Shown: positions 54,192 through 63,814 of the stretch, piece after piece
Position numbering within the stretch: the first letter of the stretch is position 1
How the letters are laid out: the number at the start of each line of letters is the position of its first letter
DNA from: Leifsonia xyli subsp. cynodontis DSM 46306
Lineage (GTDB): Bacteria > Actinomycetota > Actinomycetes > Actinomycetales > Microbacteriaceae
Direction of reading: 5' to 3'
Length of the DNA stretch: 64,000 nucleotides
NCBI RefSeq assembly: GCF_000470775.1
Contig: NC_022438.1
Location: 186,001 to 250,000 of the forward strand
Position numbers and translations under genes: made by a program
The notes under the pieces: generated by a model
Databases searched by the model: none
What the model saw: only the letters and a program-made list of their open reading frames with translations
Told to the model about the DNA's origin: nothing

Positions 54192-54215
54192 AAGCCCTTC
54201 CTCACGGAAGGGCTT
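54192..54215 (+). terminator. hairpin terminator between tRNA-Asp and tRNA-Phe
   Basis: AAGCCCTTCC (54192-54201) and GGAAGGGCTT (54206-54215) are perfectly complementary with loop TCAC. CCGTCC follows instead of a T-run. Confidence 0.8.
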
Positions 54216-54243
54216 CCGTCCACCGGGCCGTTCCGACGGCCAC

Positions 54244-54316
54244 GGCTCTGTAGCTCAGTTGGTAGAGCGTTCGACTGAAAATCGAAAGGTCACCGGATCG
54301 ATGCCGGTCGGAGCCA
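54244..54316 (+). tRNA. tRNA-Phe (GAA)
   Basis: GGCTCTG pairs with CGGAGCC (54309-54315, one G-U). The anticodon GAA is at 54277-54279 in loop CTGAAAA closed by TTCGA/TCGAA. The accessory island begins directly after it, so its 3' end may have served as an integration site. Confidence 0.96.
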
Positions 54317-54328
54317 CCAGGCTAATCC

Positions 54329-54631
54329 CTACTCACAACAGGGATGTTGGGGGTTCGTTGTTTCGGCTGTGAAACTCGCGGTGTATCCGTCGGGCGGGAA
54401 GAAGGTAGCGGGCGAACGGTCGAGCAGCTGGGCGAGTGTGACCACCTCCACGAACAGGAGCGGCACGGGACCGTCCAGCACCGTCAATCTGCATCCGGTG
54501 GAAGCGGACGCAGCATCCGGATCGATGTGTGCAGCGGCGAGGCTGGCGAGCAACCGGTCCTTGACGAAGCTTCCAGAGCCGTGAGGCTTGTCGCGGGTGT
54601 TACCGTTCACAGAACGTGCGGTTTTGTTCAT
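54329..54631 (-). CDS. hypothetical protein
   Basis: ATG at 54631 opens a 100-residue frame (MNKTARSVNGNTRDKPHGSG, then FVKDRLLASLAAAHIDPDAA, PVPLLFVEVVTLAQLLDRSP). AGAGGAACT lies some 14 bases upstream, too far for a good ribosome-binding site. Composition is less GC-rich than the core genome, like the rest of the island. I recognise no family; it may be an island-borne small protein or a spurious frame. Confidence 0.4.
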   Translation of the reverse strand: MNKTARSVNGNTRDKPHGSGSFVKDRLLASLAAAHIDPDAASASTGCRLTVLDGPVPLLFVEVVTLAQLLDRSPATFFPPDGYTASFTAETTNPQHPCCE

Positions 54632-54844
54632 GGGCTGTTCGGTAGTTCCTCTTGTGTTTTGGGCGTGGCGGACTACGTGAGAGAAACCGTAGGTTTTATT
54701 TCCGCGTGATTCCGCAACCTCATGCGCCTGGCCTTACGCCGGCACCACGCGATTCTCCAGATGGATTCTGGGTTTTCCTCGATGAGGAGATACTAGACAG
54801 AAGGTTACTATGGATGCAAATCTGCATTTAGGGGAGGCGGTGCG

Positions 54845-55174
54845 GTGGACCACTGTGATTCCGAGCTCACGTCCGACAACGACGCGCCGTATTTTACCTT
54901 TGCCTTAGCGGCAGAGCTCCGCGAGGCCCGCGAGCGCCTGGGCATGACAGTCAAGGATCTGGCCCCCGAAGTCGGCATCCGCAGGCACACACTCCAGCGA
55001 ATATTCACCGGTGAACGGCCAATAGAATTCCGGGAGATGCTCGTACTGTCCAGACGCCTGGGTGTGAGCTTGGATGACATGGAGCGACGTGCAGTTGCTC
55101 GCGCACGCAGGGAAGCGAACATACAAGAGGAGCGGCAAGCCAGACTCCTACGTGATTCGGACGAGTACATATAA
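54845..55174 (+). CDS. XRE-family HTH regulator of the accessory island
   Basis: The 109-residue protein has a single lambda-repressor-type HTH (FALAAELREARERLGMTVKD, LAPEVGIRRHTLQRIFTGER, VLSRRLGVSLDDMERR) and a basic C-terminal helix. GTG at 54845 is preceded by GGGGAGG seven bases away. The seven-TM protein gene follows after 13 bp with its own site, so they form an operon. Such HTH proteins often act as cytosolic partners of membrane sensors; the target promoter is unknown. Confidence 0.85.
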   Translation: MDHCDSELTSDNDAPYFTFALAAELREARERLGMTVKDLAPEVGIRRHTLQRIFTGERPIEFREMLVLSRRLGVSLDDMERRAVARARREANIQEERQARLLRDSDEYI

Positions 55175-55187
55175 GTCGGAGGTCATC

Positions 55188-55940
55188 ATGTCCCCCTGGT
55201 CCCTTTTGGCCGTCACCGCCCTGCTGGGCGTTGTCGCCATTGTGATCGTTGTCGCCAAGGCAACGAGCACGAAGGCCTCGGCCGCCATCTTCGGGCTGGC
55301 CTGCTTCGCGGGCTGCCTTCTTGTGAACACCAAACAGTTCTACCTCTCCTTCGACGCGACGCTCGGAGGGCATAATCACGCATACACCATCGTGCAAGCA
55401 CTCTGGATTCTCGCAATGTTCTTTATGATGATCTCGATAGCCCGCATCCGGCAATCGCACGAGGAGTCCCGCTACACCACCATGAATGTGGCACTGGCAG
55501 TCGGATGCATAGCTGCGGTCGCGGCGCTGCTATTCATAACCCCCATGGAGCAATCCGTCTATCGGATGGAGCCATACCGTAACGCTTGGACAGCGATCGT
55601 CGCTCTGAACTTCGTCAACCTGTACTCACTCGGATGCGCCGTTGTCGACGTAAAACGTGCGATAGCGCTCTACCTGCTCCCAGAACAGCCGCGGCTGCGC
55701 CGCGCTGGATATGCCATCCTCGCCGGCGCTTTCACGCTCGGCATTATCACCGTCGCCGAACGGCTCGTCACCCAGACCCTCGACCTCACGGTCACCGACT
55801 ACCACCCGTCCGCGCTCACGAACATCGATGGCACGCTCATCGTCGTCATCGGGACGCTGCTACCGGTCGGGTATCCACTCCTCGCCATCGGCAAATCCCG
55901 CCACGGAGCTGCGACGACCATCAGCCGCGAAGAACCGTAA
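55188..55940 (+). CDS. seven-transmembrane protein, possible sensor or transporter
   Basis: ATG at 55188 (GGAGG six bases upstream) encodes 250 residues with seven predicted membrane helices, for example SLLAVTALLGVVAIVIVVA, TIVQALWILAMFFMMISIA, MNVALAVGCIAAVAALLFI and LIVVIGTLLPVGYPLLAIG, and a short cytosolic tail. Its position after an XRE regulator recalls the actinobacterial MAB_1171c-type membrane proteins, which however are longer; I hold that similarity only loosely. It could sense an extracellular signal for the XRE protein. It is intact. Confidence 0.75.
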   Translation: MSPWSLLAVTALLGVVAIVIVVAKATSTKASAAIFGLACFAGCLLVNTKQFYLSFDATLGGHNHAYTIVQALWILAMFFMMISIARIRQSHEESRYTTMNVALAVGCIAAVAALLFITPMEQSVYRMEPYRNAWTAIVALNFVNLYSLGCAVVDVKRAIALYLLPEQPRLRRAGYAILAGAFTLGIITVAERLVTQTLDLTVTDYHPSALTNIDGTLIVVIGTLLPVGYPLLAIGKSRHGAATTISREEP

Positions 55941-56074
55941 AGGGTCTACCACTCCCAGGCTTGTCGCTTTGCTCGTGACCGAGATGCAATATCTCAAGGA
56001 CTTCTCACCGTCGGAAGGGCACTTTCCAGCAGGTTGACGGATCGCTATTCTCAGCCCAAAAGGAAGGAGGGAAC

Positions 56075-56629
56075 ATGCACAAACGCATGCTTCTTCAGGG
56101 CAAAGCCCGATCGCGGCGAGGTCTCATCACCGCGATCACGGGGATGGTCTTGGTCGCAGGTTCGGTGCTCGTTACCGCCGCGCCGGCGAACGCCGTGGTG
56201 GTGGGGGTATGCACCATGCAGGTGCAGGATCCACATCCGTCTACTCACGTCCATGGCACCATAAACGTGGTTGGCACGGCGTCATGCTCCATCGTGATGA
56301 CCGAGATTTACGTGAAGGTCACGCTACAGCGTTCAGATGATGCAACTTGGCCTGGGGCGACGAACGACTACAGGAACACCAGCCAGGAGCAGGCCAACGC
56401 TGCTGCGCCGTGCAGCGCGGGACCTAACATGTTCCGCGGCTATCTCTCGTATGCTCTCACCGCACCCGCCGGCTACAGCCCCGCCTACGCAACGGGGACG
56501 ACGTACGGCATCTGGAAGAGCGTGATCTGCGGCGGCCCGGGCCTGGTAGCACCGAATCGCTCAACGGATAACACTGCGGCGAAGAAGTCCGCTGCGCTGA
56601 CCGTGAAGGTGCCGATCTACCAGAATTAG
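56075..56629 (+). CDS. secreted protein of unknown function with four cysteines
   Basis: ATG at 56075 follows AAGGAAGGAGGGA. The 184-residue protein has a basic start, a signal peptide (ITAITGMVLVAGSVLVTAAP, ending ANA before VVVG) and a mature part of about 145 residues with four Cys (GVCTM, ASCSI, APCSA, VICGG) that could form two disulfides. Thr/Ala/Ser-rich beta-type sequence with aromatic YxxY spacing suggests a compact beta fold. No family is recognised. It may be the output or signal of the XRE/seven-TM unit upstream. Confidence 0.78.
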   Translation: MHKRMLLQGKARSRRGLITAITGMVLVAGSVLVTAAPANAVVVGVCTMQVQDPHPSTHVHGTINVVGTASCSIVMTEIYVKVTLQRSDDATWPGATNDYRNTSQEQANAAAPCSAGPNMFRGYLSYALTAPAGYSPAYATGTTYGIWKSVICGGPGLVAPNRSTDNTAAKKSAALTVKVPIYQN

Positions 56630-56655
56630 CAAGGCGGTAGAGGCAGCCTTCTCAC

Positions 56656-56994
56656 CTATTCGGTTTTGACGAACGCAGTGGTCTCGACCGCCGCTGGAGC
56701 CTCCGGGTTCTGACCGAGCAACCGGAAGTGCCGACGGCGAATGCTCACGGTACCGTCAACGCGTGTCGCAGGCTCGGTGGCTTCGGCGAAGATCTCATAG
56801 CTCCAGCCCTCGCGCAGTTGCCGTTGCGCCCAGTCGATGACCTCAAGGACGTCCCTCGCACCGGTGATTCGCCACTCGTCCGCAGACCGTGAAGAACCAG
56901 CCGCCGGGTCTGCGCCCCATAAGCGCACCCAGTACTCCGTCGGCGAACCAGCTGGGACGGGCACCTCCCCGGTGGCGATGAAAATAGCTTCCAT
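56656..56994 (-). CDS. hypothetical protein
   Basis: ATG at 56994 encodes 112 residues (MEAIFIATGEVPVPAGSPTE, YWVRLWGADPAAGSSRSADE, WRITGARDVLEVIDWAQRQL). It has the look of a small soluble alpha/beta protein. It converges on the secreted-protein gene with 26 bp between. I recognise no family. It lies inside the island, just upstream of the relaxase region on the opposite strand. Confidence 0.6.
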   Translation of the reverse strand: MEAIFIATGEVPVPAGSPTEYWVRLWGADPAAGSSRSADEWRITGARDVLEVIDWAQRQLREGWSYEIFAEATEPATRVDGTVSIRRRHFRLLGQNPEAPAAVETTAFVKTE

Positions 56995-57127
56995 GCGCCG
57001 AGCGTAGCGACATCGGGTGAATGGTCGACAGTCCCGACGGCACGTCTACCTCAAACACTCACGTGTCCGGCGTGGCCGTCCGTGTCCGGCGTGAGAAGGG
57101 AGAGAGAGGAGGAAAAGAAGAAAAGGG

Positions 57128-57166
57128 AAAATGATGCACGCAGTCATTTTGCTTGCGCAAAAATGA
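57128..57166. repeat. interleaved inverted repeats upstream of the relaxase gene, candidate oriT or operator
   Basis: AAAATGA (57128-57134), TCATTTT (57144-57150) and AAAATGA again (57160-57166) are equally spaced by 9 bp, so two alternative hairpins share the middle arm; TTGCGCAA lies within the second loop. The block is AT-rich and lies 20 bp before the relaxase start, a usual place for oriT and its accessory-protein sites. Confidence 0.5.
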
Positions 57167-57186
57167 TTTGGGGTTATCCTGAAGCT

Positions 57187-59005
57187 GTGCGTGGTGGGGT
57201 TCAGACGTGGAAGCGTGGCAAGGGCGGTCGGGGGATCATGGCCGCGGTCCGCTACGTCGAGCAGGGAACCTGCGACGCAAGCCACGCGCATGAGCCGGTC
57301 GCGTTGGGCGCGGACGCGGCGGCCGGGTACGCCGAAGGTGCGCTGGTCGAGCGGTTCGTCGTGACCGCGGACGGGGCGGCCAGTGACGCCCTCGACCGCG
57401 ACCGGCTGACCGCTTGGCTGGCCGGCCACGACCCGGACACCGGGACCATGCGTGGCCGGAACAACGTGGCCGAGAACTCCGCGATGGTCTATGACGCGAC
57501 GGTGAATCTGCCGAAGTCGTTCAGCATTGCCGCGATCCTGGATGAAGACCTGCGCGTCGGGTTGTCCGTGTTGCAGGACAAGATCCGCGATCACAGCATG
57601 AGCGTGTGGGCGGAGGAGCTGTACGTGCGCCGCGGCACCGATGGCGGCCGGAGGGTGAGCCTGGCGCAGGTTGAGGTCGCGGAGCTCCGGCACGAGCGTT
57701 CCCGCTCCTTGGACCCGCACATCCACCGGCACATGTGGTTGAACGCGCGCGCTCGGTGAGGACGGCCGTTGGTCGAATCTGGAAGGCCGCGCGGTGTTCC
57801 GAGTTCAAGCGGTTGTGAACGCGGAGGGGAACGCGATCGCGCGCACCGATCCGGAGTTGGGTCGCGTTGCTGGCATCGAAGGGTTTCACCCTGAACCCGG
57901 AGAGCGGGGAGATCAGTGACCTCGCGCACCTGAACACGGCGTTGTCGAAGCGGTCGGCGCAGATCGAGGGCAACCGGGCGAGGAAGATCGCCGAGTGGAA
58001 GGCCGAGCACGGCGGCCAGGAGCCTAGCGTGGAAGCGTTGACCGTGATCGACCGGTGGGCGTGGGCGCAGGACCGGCCGGACAAACCCTCCGGCCTGGAC
58101 GAGGCGGACTGGGAAGCCCGCGTCCGGGACCAGATCGCAGGCCTCGACCCGAGCGCCGGCGCGGCCCGCGCCCCTGTGGCACCCCCGCGCGCGCCGACCA
58201 CCGCGTCACGGAAACAGGTGGCCGAGGCCGCGCAGGTCGCCGTGCGGATCGCGGATCAGCGGGCGCTGCGGCACGGTGGCCGGGTGTCGGCGTGGGATAT
58301 CCGTGCCGCCGCCGCTGATGGTCTCCTCGCCGTCCTCCCAACCTTCGCACGAGAAGCGTTCACTGTGGTGCAGCAGCAGGTGATCGCCGCCGCCCACGAG
58401 CACGTGACGAACCTGACCGACACCCACCCGGAGACCGTTCCCGCGGGCGCGAAAGTCTTCATCGCGGACAGCACGTGGCGGGCCCGTGAGCACCTGAACC
58501 GGCTGGCGGCCCAGCTGACACAGCCGGGGGTGCGTGCGGCCGTGGCGACAGTGTTGGCGCACTGCGACCCGGCGGTGAAGCTGGATGCGTCCCAGGTGGC
58601 TGCAGCATGCATGATCGCCGGGACCGACCGGGCCGTGGTCATCATCGGCGCGGCCGGTGCTGGGAAGACGACCATGCTGAAACCCGCGGTCGCCGCCCTG
58701 GCCGCGCAGGGCCGGCGGACGGTGATCGTCGCCCCGTCCCGGAAGGCTGCCGCGTTCGCCGGTCGCGAGGTCGGCGCGGACGCGACCAGCGTTGACATGC
58801 TCCTGATCCAGCACGGGCTACACCCACCCAACACACGGCGCTGGCACCGACGACTGGGCCTTCCCCCGAAAGCTGGACGCCCCGAGCGATGCGTCCCTTC
58901 GGTTGCAGCCGGGAGATCGGATCGTGGTGGACGAGGCGGGCATGCTCGACATCCACAAGGCCGCCGCGCTCGTGGATCTCGCCAACCGTACCGGGGCCGG
59001 CCTTA
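57187..59005 (+). pseudogene. MobF-type conjugative relaxase/helicase (TraA-like), several frameshifts and 3' truncation
   Basis: From GTG 57187 the first frame holds the relaxase domain with the three-His motif in SLDPHIHRHMWLNARAR and an early catalytic-Tyr region; it ends at TGA 57757-57759. Other frames continue (WSNLEGRAVFRVQAVVNAEG; ASKGFTLNPESGEISDLAHL) into the helicase part with Walker A VIIGAAGAGKTTML and Walker B DRIVVDEAGMLDIH. At least three frameshifts are needed (about 57755, 57860, 58880). After ANRTGAGL at about 59005 the sequence changes to the reverse strand of an S53 protease gene. It is a remnant of a conjugative or mobilisable element. Confidence 0.88.
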
Positions 59006-60607
59006 TGCCGGTGAGCGGGTCGGCCAGCGCCGCGATGTCCGCGGAGACGCGGAAGCCTCGGCTCAGCGAGGGCGGCACGACGCCGCTCTGGTAGTCCGGC
59101 TCTCGGAAGAGCGCAGAGGCGCCACCGCCAGCGCCACCGTCGAAGTTCCTCCCGGGCAGCGGCTCCGCGAGCGCGAGGCGGCCGTTGGCGTTCTCCACGA
59201 TCTGGTCGGACCGGCCGCCCCAGCCGGTCTCCCAGGCGATGGAGCCTTTGCTGTCGATCGCGAGACTCGTGCCGCCCACCGAGGTGACCCACGGCGAGGA
59301 GGCGGGGAACTGGGGCGCCGGATAGCCGAGATCGGCGGATTGGTCGCCGTCGTCGCCGCTAGCGTAGTACAGGCCGATGCCCTCACCGGCCGCCTGCAGA
59401 TGCAGGTTGACCATGCCCTGAATCGTCATGGACGACAGGGTTTCCCCCACTGAGCTGTAGCTGCTGCTGACGATGTTCGCCAGCTTGTTGTCCAGGATCG
59501 TCGACAACGCGATATCCTCACTGGCCATGCAGTCCGTGGCGCCGACGTAGAGGATGCTCGCGGCCGGCGCGATGCTGTGGACCGCCTGGACGTCGATCGT
59601 CTGCTCGGTCTGCCAGCTGCCCAGGGAACCGCACAGATCCTGATCGCGGAACTCACTCGGCTTCGGGACGATCTGCTGGTAGGTGGAGGCCGTCAGGCCG
59701 GGCTCACCGTTCTGCTGCGCGTAGGTGTTGACGTCCTACACGATCGACGGGCTGGCGTAGGCGCCGACGATCGCGACCTTCTGGCCGCCGCCGTTCAGGT
59801 AGTTGGACAGACCGTACGCGCTCCGCAGCTGCTTCGGCGTGTACCCGCAGTTGTGGGTACTGTACTTCGTCTGGCCGTAGGCGGCCGGAATCGTCACAGT
59901 GCGCTCGCCGATGTACTGCGAGCACGGTGTTTCGATGACAGGGCCCGTCCGAAGCGTCCTGGGCGCGCATCCGCGACGGGCTCGACGGCTCGGTGGCGCC
60001 GCCCGGCCTGACCGAGTCGGGGCGCGTGAGCGTGCGCGTCTGCTCCAAGCTCACACCCGAGACATTCGCCGCGATTCTCGACGGCAGCGACGGCGCCGAG
60101 GTGGGCGCGACGAGCTTCTTGCCTTCGTAGCTGAACGTGTGCATCGACGTGCCGAAGGCCGAGCCGAACCGGGAGGCGGTGCCGCGGAAGACCACGTACT
60201 CGCGGCTCGCCGGCACCCCGGTGACGGTGAGCCCGGCAGCCTTCAGGTAGCCCGCCACGGCGTCCACGAACGCCTGAGACGGCGAGAAGCGCTGGATCCA
60301 CTGCACGGGCGTCAGTGGCTTCCGGTAGCCGGGGAGACCGGGAGTGGACACCTGCTTGGCGAGGTCCTCAGCGCCCCTCTGATCGCGTAACGGGAGGAAG
60401 ACCTCCCCTTTCGTACGTCTGATATGCGGGCACCGCTCCGGCATCGTTCTGGGCGATGGCCCAGTTGGGCACGGAGTCGCCGTAGGCAACCCGGCTCGTA
60501 GCGTTCGCCGCCGAAGCGCCTGCCAATGACACTGCCACCACGGCGACCGTGATGGCAGTGATACTGAGCGCCCTCCTGCGATGGGCGGGGGTGATGCGAG
60601 ATCTCAT
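59005..60607 (-). pseudogene. sedolisin-family (S53) secreted protease, multiple lesions and 3' truncation
   Basis: ATG 60607 (GAAGGAAG upstream) starts a signal peptide (ALSITAITVAVVAVSLAGAS). The pro-domain (LPGYRKPLTPVQWIQRFSPS, GTSMHTFSYEGKKLVAPTSA) and catalytic domain (WQTEQTIDVQAVHSIAPAAS with the Glu/Asp pair, GIGLYYASGDDGDQSADLGY, PWVTSVGGTSLAID) follow in different frames (shifts near 60400 and 59960) with TAG at 59736-59738. The gene ends at DPLTGI near 59005, before the catalytic Ser, where it meets the relaxase remnant. Such proteases are secreted acid peptidases. Confidence 0.85.
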
Positions 60608-60763
60608 CGAAACTTCCTTCGTTCGGACGGACTCGATTGTGAGCCGGCGTGCGATGCATGCCGGGGCGAGCATAAATGATCCCTGTTCTGGTCCACAAGA
60701 GAGGGTAGACAGGTCCCCCTCACCCCTTTTGCCCACTGGCCGCGCCCCGGCGTCCGCACAAGC

Positions 60764-60803
60764 CGAAGGGGCTGTTCCGGCGCGTGCCGGTCCAGCCCCT
60801 TCG
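60764..60803 (-). terminator. terminator downstream of rplA
   Basis: CGAAGGGGCTG (60764-60774) pairs with CAGCCCCTTCG (60793-60803); the loop contains a second small stem CCGG/CCGG. It lies 35 bp after the rplA stop. Confidence 0.8.
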
Positions 60804-60837
60804 TGACCCCGCGGCGCCGATGAGCGCCGCGAGGAGA

Positions 60838-61527
60838 TCAGATCGCGTTGACGTCCAGCGGAATGCCGGGACCGAAGGTGGTCGAAACGGCGCCCTTCTG
60901 GATGTAGCGGCCCTTCGCGGCGGACGGCTTGAGCCGGACGACCTCGTCGAGAGCGGCCTTGATGTTGTCGTTGAGCTGGTCGGCGGTGAAACCGGCCTTG
61001 CCGACGACGAAGTGTACGTTCGCGTGCTTGTCGACGCGGAACTCGATCTTTCCGCCCTTGATGTCAGAGACAGCCTTGGCGACATCCGGGGTGACCGTGC
61101 CGGTCTTCGGGTTCGGCATCAGACCGCGCGGGCCGAGCACCTTGCCCAGACGGCCGACCTGGCCCATGAGCTCCGGGGTGGAGACGGCGGAGTCGAAGTC
61201 GGTGTAACCGGCGGCGACCTTCTCGATCAGGTCGGCGCCGCCGACCTCGTCGGCACCGGCGGCGATGGCGGCCTCCGCGGCCGGGCCGGTCGCGAACACG
61301 ATGACGCGCGCGGTCTTGCCGGTGCCGTGGGGGAGGATGACGGTGCCGCGCACCATCTGGTCGGCCTTGCGCGGGTCGACGCCGAGCTTCAGCGCGACCT
61401 CTACGGTCGAGTTGAATCGGGCGGAACCCGTCTCCTTGGCGAGAGAGACCGCCTCGCTCGGGGTGTAGAACTTCCCGGCCTCGATTTTCTCGGCCGCGGC
61501 CCGGTAGGCCTTGGACTTCTGTGCCAT
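60838..61527 (-). CDS. rplA: 50S ribosomal protein L1
   Basis: The 229-residue protein starts at ATG 61527 (AAGGAGAAAAAC upstream) with [18 protein letters not shown]. It has the L1 motifs [39 protein letters not shown] and [18 protein letters not shown]. It binds 23S rRNA at the L1 stalk and may regulate the rplK-rplA operon by binding its mRNA, as in other bacteria. It is intact. Confidence 0.97.
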   Translation of the reverse strand: MAQKSKAYRAAAEKIEAGKFYTPSEAVSLAKETGSARFNSTVEVALKLGVDPRKADQMVRGTVILPHGTGKTARVIVFATGPAAEAAIAAGADEVGGADLIEKVAAGYTDFDSAVSTPELMGQVGRLGKVLGPRGLMPNPKTGTVTPDVAKAVSDIKGGKIEFRVDKHANVHFVVGKAGFTADQLNDNIKAALDEVVRLKPSAAKGRYIQKGAVSTTFGPGIPLDVNAI

Positions 61528-61600
61528 GTTTTTCTCCTTACGAGAATGTGGTGCGAGCCTGGCCGGCTCTTCCACGAAAGTGTTCTGAGCGGTCGGGGCC

Positions 61601-62032
61601 TTAGGCCTCGACGGTGATGCCCATCGAGCGGGCGGTGCCGGCGATGATCTTGGAGGCCGCGTCGAGGTCGTTCGCGTTGAGGTCGACCATCTTCTGCTCG
61701 GCGATGGCGCGCACCTGGTCCTGGGTCAGCTTGCCGACCTTGGTGGTGTGCGGGACGCCGGAGCCCTTGGCGACGCCGGCCGCCTTCTTGATGAGCTCGG
61801 CCGCGGGCGGGGTCTTCAGGACGAACGTGAACGAACGGTCCTCGTAGACGGTGATCTCGACCGGGATGACGTTGCCGCGCTGGGACTCGGTCGCCGCGTT
61901 GTACGCCTTGCAGAACTCCATGATGTTCACGCCGTGCTGACCCAGGGCCGGGCCGATCGGCGGGGCGGGGTTCGCGGCGCCGGCGTTGATCTGAAGCTTG
62001 ATCAGACCCGTGACCTTCTTCTTCGGTGCCAT
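61601..62032 (-). CDS. rplK: 50S ribosomal protein L11
   Basis: The 143-residue protein ([60 protein letters not shown], ending [10 protein letters not shown]) is standard L11 of the GTPase-associated centre. ATG 62032 follows GAAGGAAGAGAC. It lies between nusG and rplA, all on the minus strand. It is intact. Confidence 0.97.
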   Translation of the reverse strand: MAPKKKVTGLIKLQINAGAANPAPPIGPALGQHGVNIMEFCKAYNAATESQRGNVIPVEITVYEDRSFTFVLKTPPAAELIKKAAGVAKGSGVPHTTKVGKLTQDQVRAIAEQKMVDLNANDLDAASKIIAGTARSMGITVEA

Positions 62033-62145
62033 GTCTCTTCCTTCTTTGTGTGTTCGAGCGTGCGGACGTGGCCCGCACTGCTCTCCCGGTTTCTCGGCCC
62101 TTCCGAGACCCGGTGTTCTGTGAGTCTTGTGGTGGAGCGCCTGCT

Positions 62146-63075
62146 CTAGAGCTTGGTCACCTGGTCGAAGCTGAGCTCGACCGGTGTCTCTCGCTCGAAG
62201 AGCGACACCAGCACAGTGAGCTTGCCGCTCTCCGGCTTGATCTCGCTGATGGAGCCGGGCAGGCCCGCGAACGAGCCCTCCTTGATCGTGATGGTCTCGC
62301 CGATCTCGAAGTCGACCTCGGCCGGGATCACGCGGGCGGCGGCCTTCTGGCCCTTGGCAGCGCCCTTGGCCGGGGCCGCGTCCACCTGCACGAGGCTCTT
62401 CAGCATGGAGAAGGCCTCCTCGAAGCGCAGCGGCGTCGGGTTGTGCGCGTTGCCGACGAAGCCAGTGACACCCGGCGTGTGACGGACGACTGACCAGCTG
62501 TCCTCGTTGAGGTCCATGCGCACGAGCACATACCCCGGGATGCGCACGCGGTTGACCATCTTGCGCTGGCCGTTCTTGATCTCGACCACGTCCTCCATCG
62601 GGACCTGGACCTCGTGGATGTAGTCCTCCATGTTCATCGAGACCATGCGGTTCTCGATGTTGGACTTCACGCGGCGCTCGAACCCGGCGTAGGAGTGGAT
62701 GACGTACCACTTGCCGATCTTGCCGCGCAGCTCGGTTCGGAACTCCTCGTACGGGTCGGCGGCGAGTTCGTCCTCGTCCCTGGCCGCCTCCTGAGCGGCT
62801 TCGGCCTCTTCGGCGGAGTCGACCTCGAGCGCCTCGTCGACAGCGCGGTCGGCCTCGGGATCGACGGCCTCGGCCATTGCGTCCAGAACCGCGTCCAGGT
62901 CGACCTCGACACCGTCCTCGGCGACGATGTGGAGGGCCTCGTGCTCGGCGGCGTCGACCGACTGCTCATCGCCGGCCAGGACATTGCCGGTCTGCGCCTC
63001 GTCGTCTTCGGAGGACTGCTTGGCAGCGGTCGCCCAGTCCACGTCGTCGCGATTCGTCTCAGACACTGAATTCAT
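62146..63075 (-). CDS. nusG: transcription termination/antitermination protein NusG
   Basis: The 309-residue protein has a long acidic N-terminal extension (about 110 residues rich in Glu, Asp and Ala) typical of actinobacterial NusG. The NGN domain follows ([50 protein letters not shown]), then the KOW domain ([40 protein letters not shown]). It links RNA polymerase with ribosomes or Rho. ATG at 63075 is the likely start, with GTG 63066 as an alternative. It is intact. Confidence 0.96.
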   Translation of the reverse strand: MNSVSETNRDDVDWATAAKQSSEDDEAQTGNVLAGDEQSVDAAEHEALHIVAEDGVEVDLDAVLDAMAEAVDPEADRAVDEALEVDSAEEAEAAQEAARDEDELAADPYEEFRTELRGKIGKWYVIHSYAGFERRVKSNIENRMVSMNMEDYIHEVQVPMEDVVEIKNGQRKMVNRVRIPGYVLVRMDLNEDSWSVVRHTPGVTGFVGNAHNPTPLRFEEAFSMLKSLVQVDAAPAKGAAKGQKAAARVIPAEVDFEIGETITIKEGSFAGLPGSISEIKPESGKLTVLVSLFERETPVELSFDQVTKL

Positions 63076-63117
63076 TCCATTTCTTTCGGGGAGAGCGGAG
63101 CCCGTTCCGGCAGGGGT

Positions 63118-63390
63118 CTAGGTCGGGTTGCCGAAGACCCAGACCACGCCCAGACCGAAGATCCAGTCCAGGAGCGACACCAGGGCCATCATGATCACCA
63201 CGAAGACGAGCACGACGCCCGTGTAGCTCACGAGCTCCTTGCGCGTCGGGGTGACGACCTTCTTCAACTCGCCGATGACCTGCCGGATGAACAGGGCGAT
63301 CCGGGCGAAGGGATTGCGCCGCTCGGCGCGATCCTTCTTCGCATTGGCGACGATCTCCTCGCTCGGCTCGTCGATTACCTTTCGGGCCAC
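63118..63390 (-). CDS. secE: preprotein translocase subunit SecE
   Basis: The 90-residue protein has one membrane helix (LVSYTGVVLVFVVIMMALVS) preceded by the conserved amphipathic segment FIRQVIGELKKVVTPTRKE and a charged N-terminus. I chose GTG at 63390 (VARKVIDEPSEE), matching the usual family start. It forms the SecYEG channel. tRNA-Trp lies 42 bp upstream and nusG 42 bp downstream, the conserved actinobacterial order. Confidence 0.95.
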   Translation of the reverse strand: MARKVIDEPSEEIVANAKKDRAERRNPFARIALFIRQVIGELKKVVTPTRKELVSYTGVVLVFVVIMMALVSLLDWIFGLGVVWVFGNPT

Positions 63391-63432
63391 CTCGTTACAC
63401 CTTTCGTGGACCGGCATCAGGATGCCGGCTTG

Positions 63433-63505
<73 letters not shown>

Positions 63506-63814
63506 AGGGAGTCGGCCACGGCTTCTCCGCGAACTCCTCGAGCAAGGCTAGCAGGGTGGTACTGCCCTCGTCTGTATTCCAAAAAAGGGCGCGGAAAAGC
63601 TTAGTGGATTCAACCACCTCCTCCAGTGTACGGGACGGTTCCCGGCCCCGCAAAATAGGCCGGACGGCCACGGATCGCCCCCTTCGCGCCCTGGCGTTCC
63701 GGTGGATACGGGAAAGACGCGTGAAGCTCCTCCACAAGCCGGTGCGTTCCCCGAGCTCTCCACAGATCCGGACGCAGAGGGACGGGCGTCGGAGGCGTCT
63801 GAAACGATGACTCC
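63506..63814. other. intergenic region between tRNA-Trp and the helicase gene
   Basis: About 310 bp that should contain the promoter of the tRNA-Trp/secE/nusG unit on the minus strand and of the helicase on the plus strand. No coding sequence is recognisable. Confidence 0.5.

Noticed and set aside
54317..54330. Integrase attachment duplication of the tRNA-Phe 3' end
   Set aside because: I looked for a second copy of the GGTCGGAGCCACC end toward 59000 and did not see one, so an att pair cannot be claimed.
56656..56994. Treating the hypothetical minus-strand gene and the secreted protein as a toxin-immunity pair
   Set aside because: They are convergent and not co-transcribed, and neither has a toxin or immunity motif; nothing in the sequence supports it.
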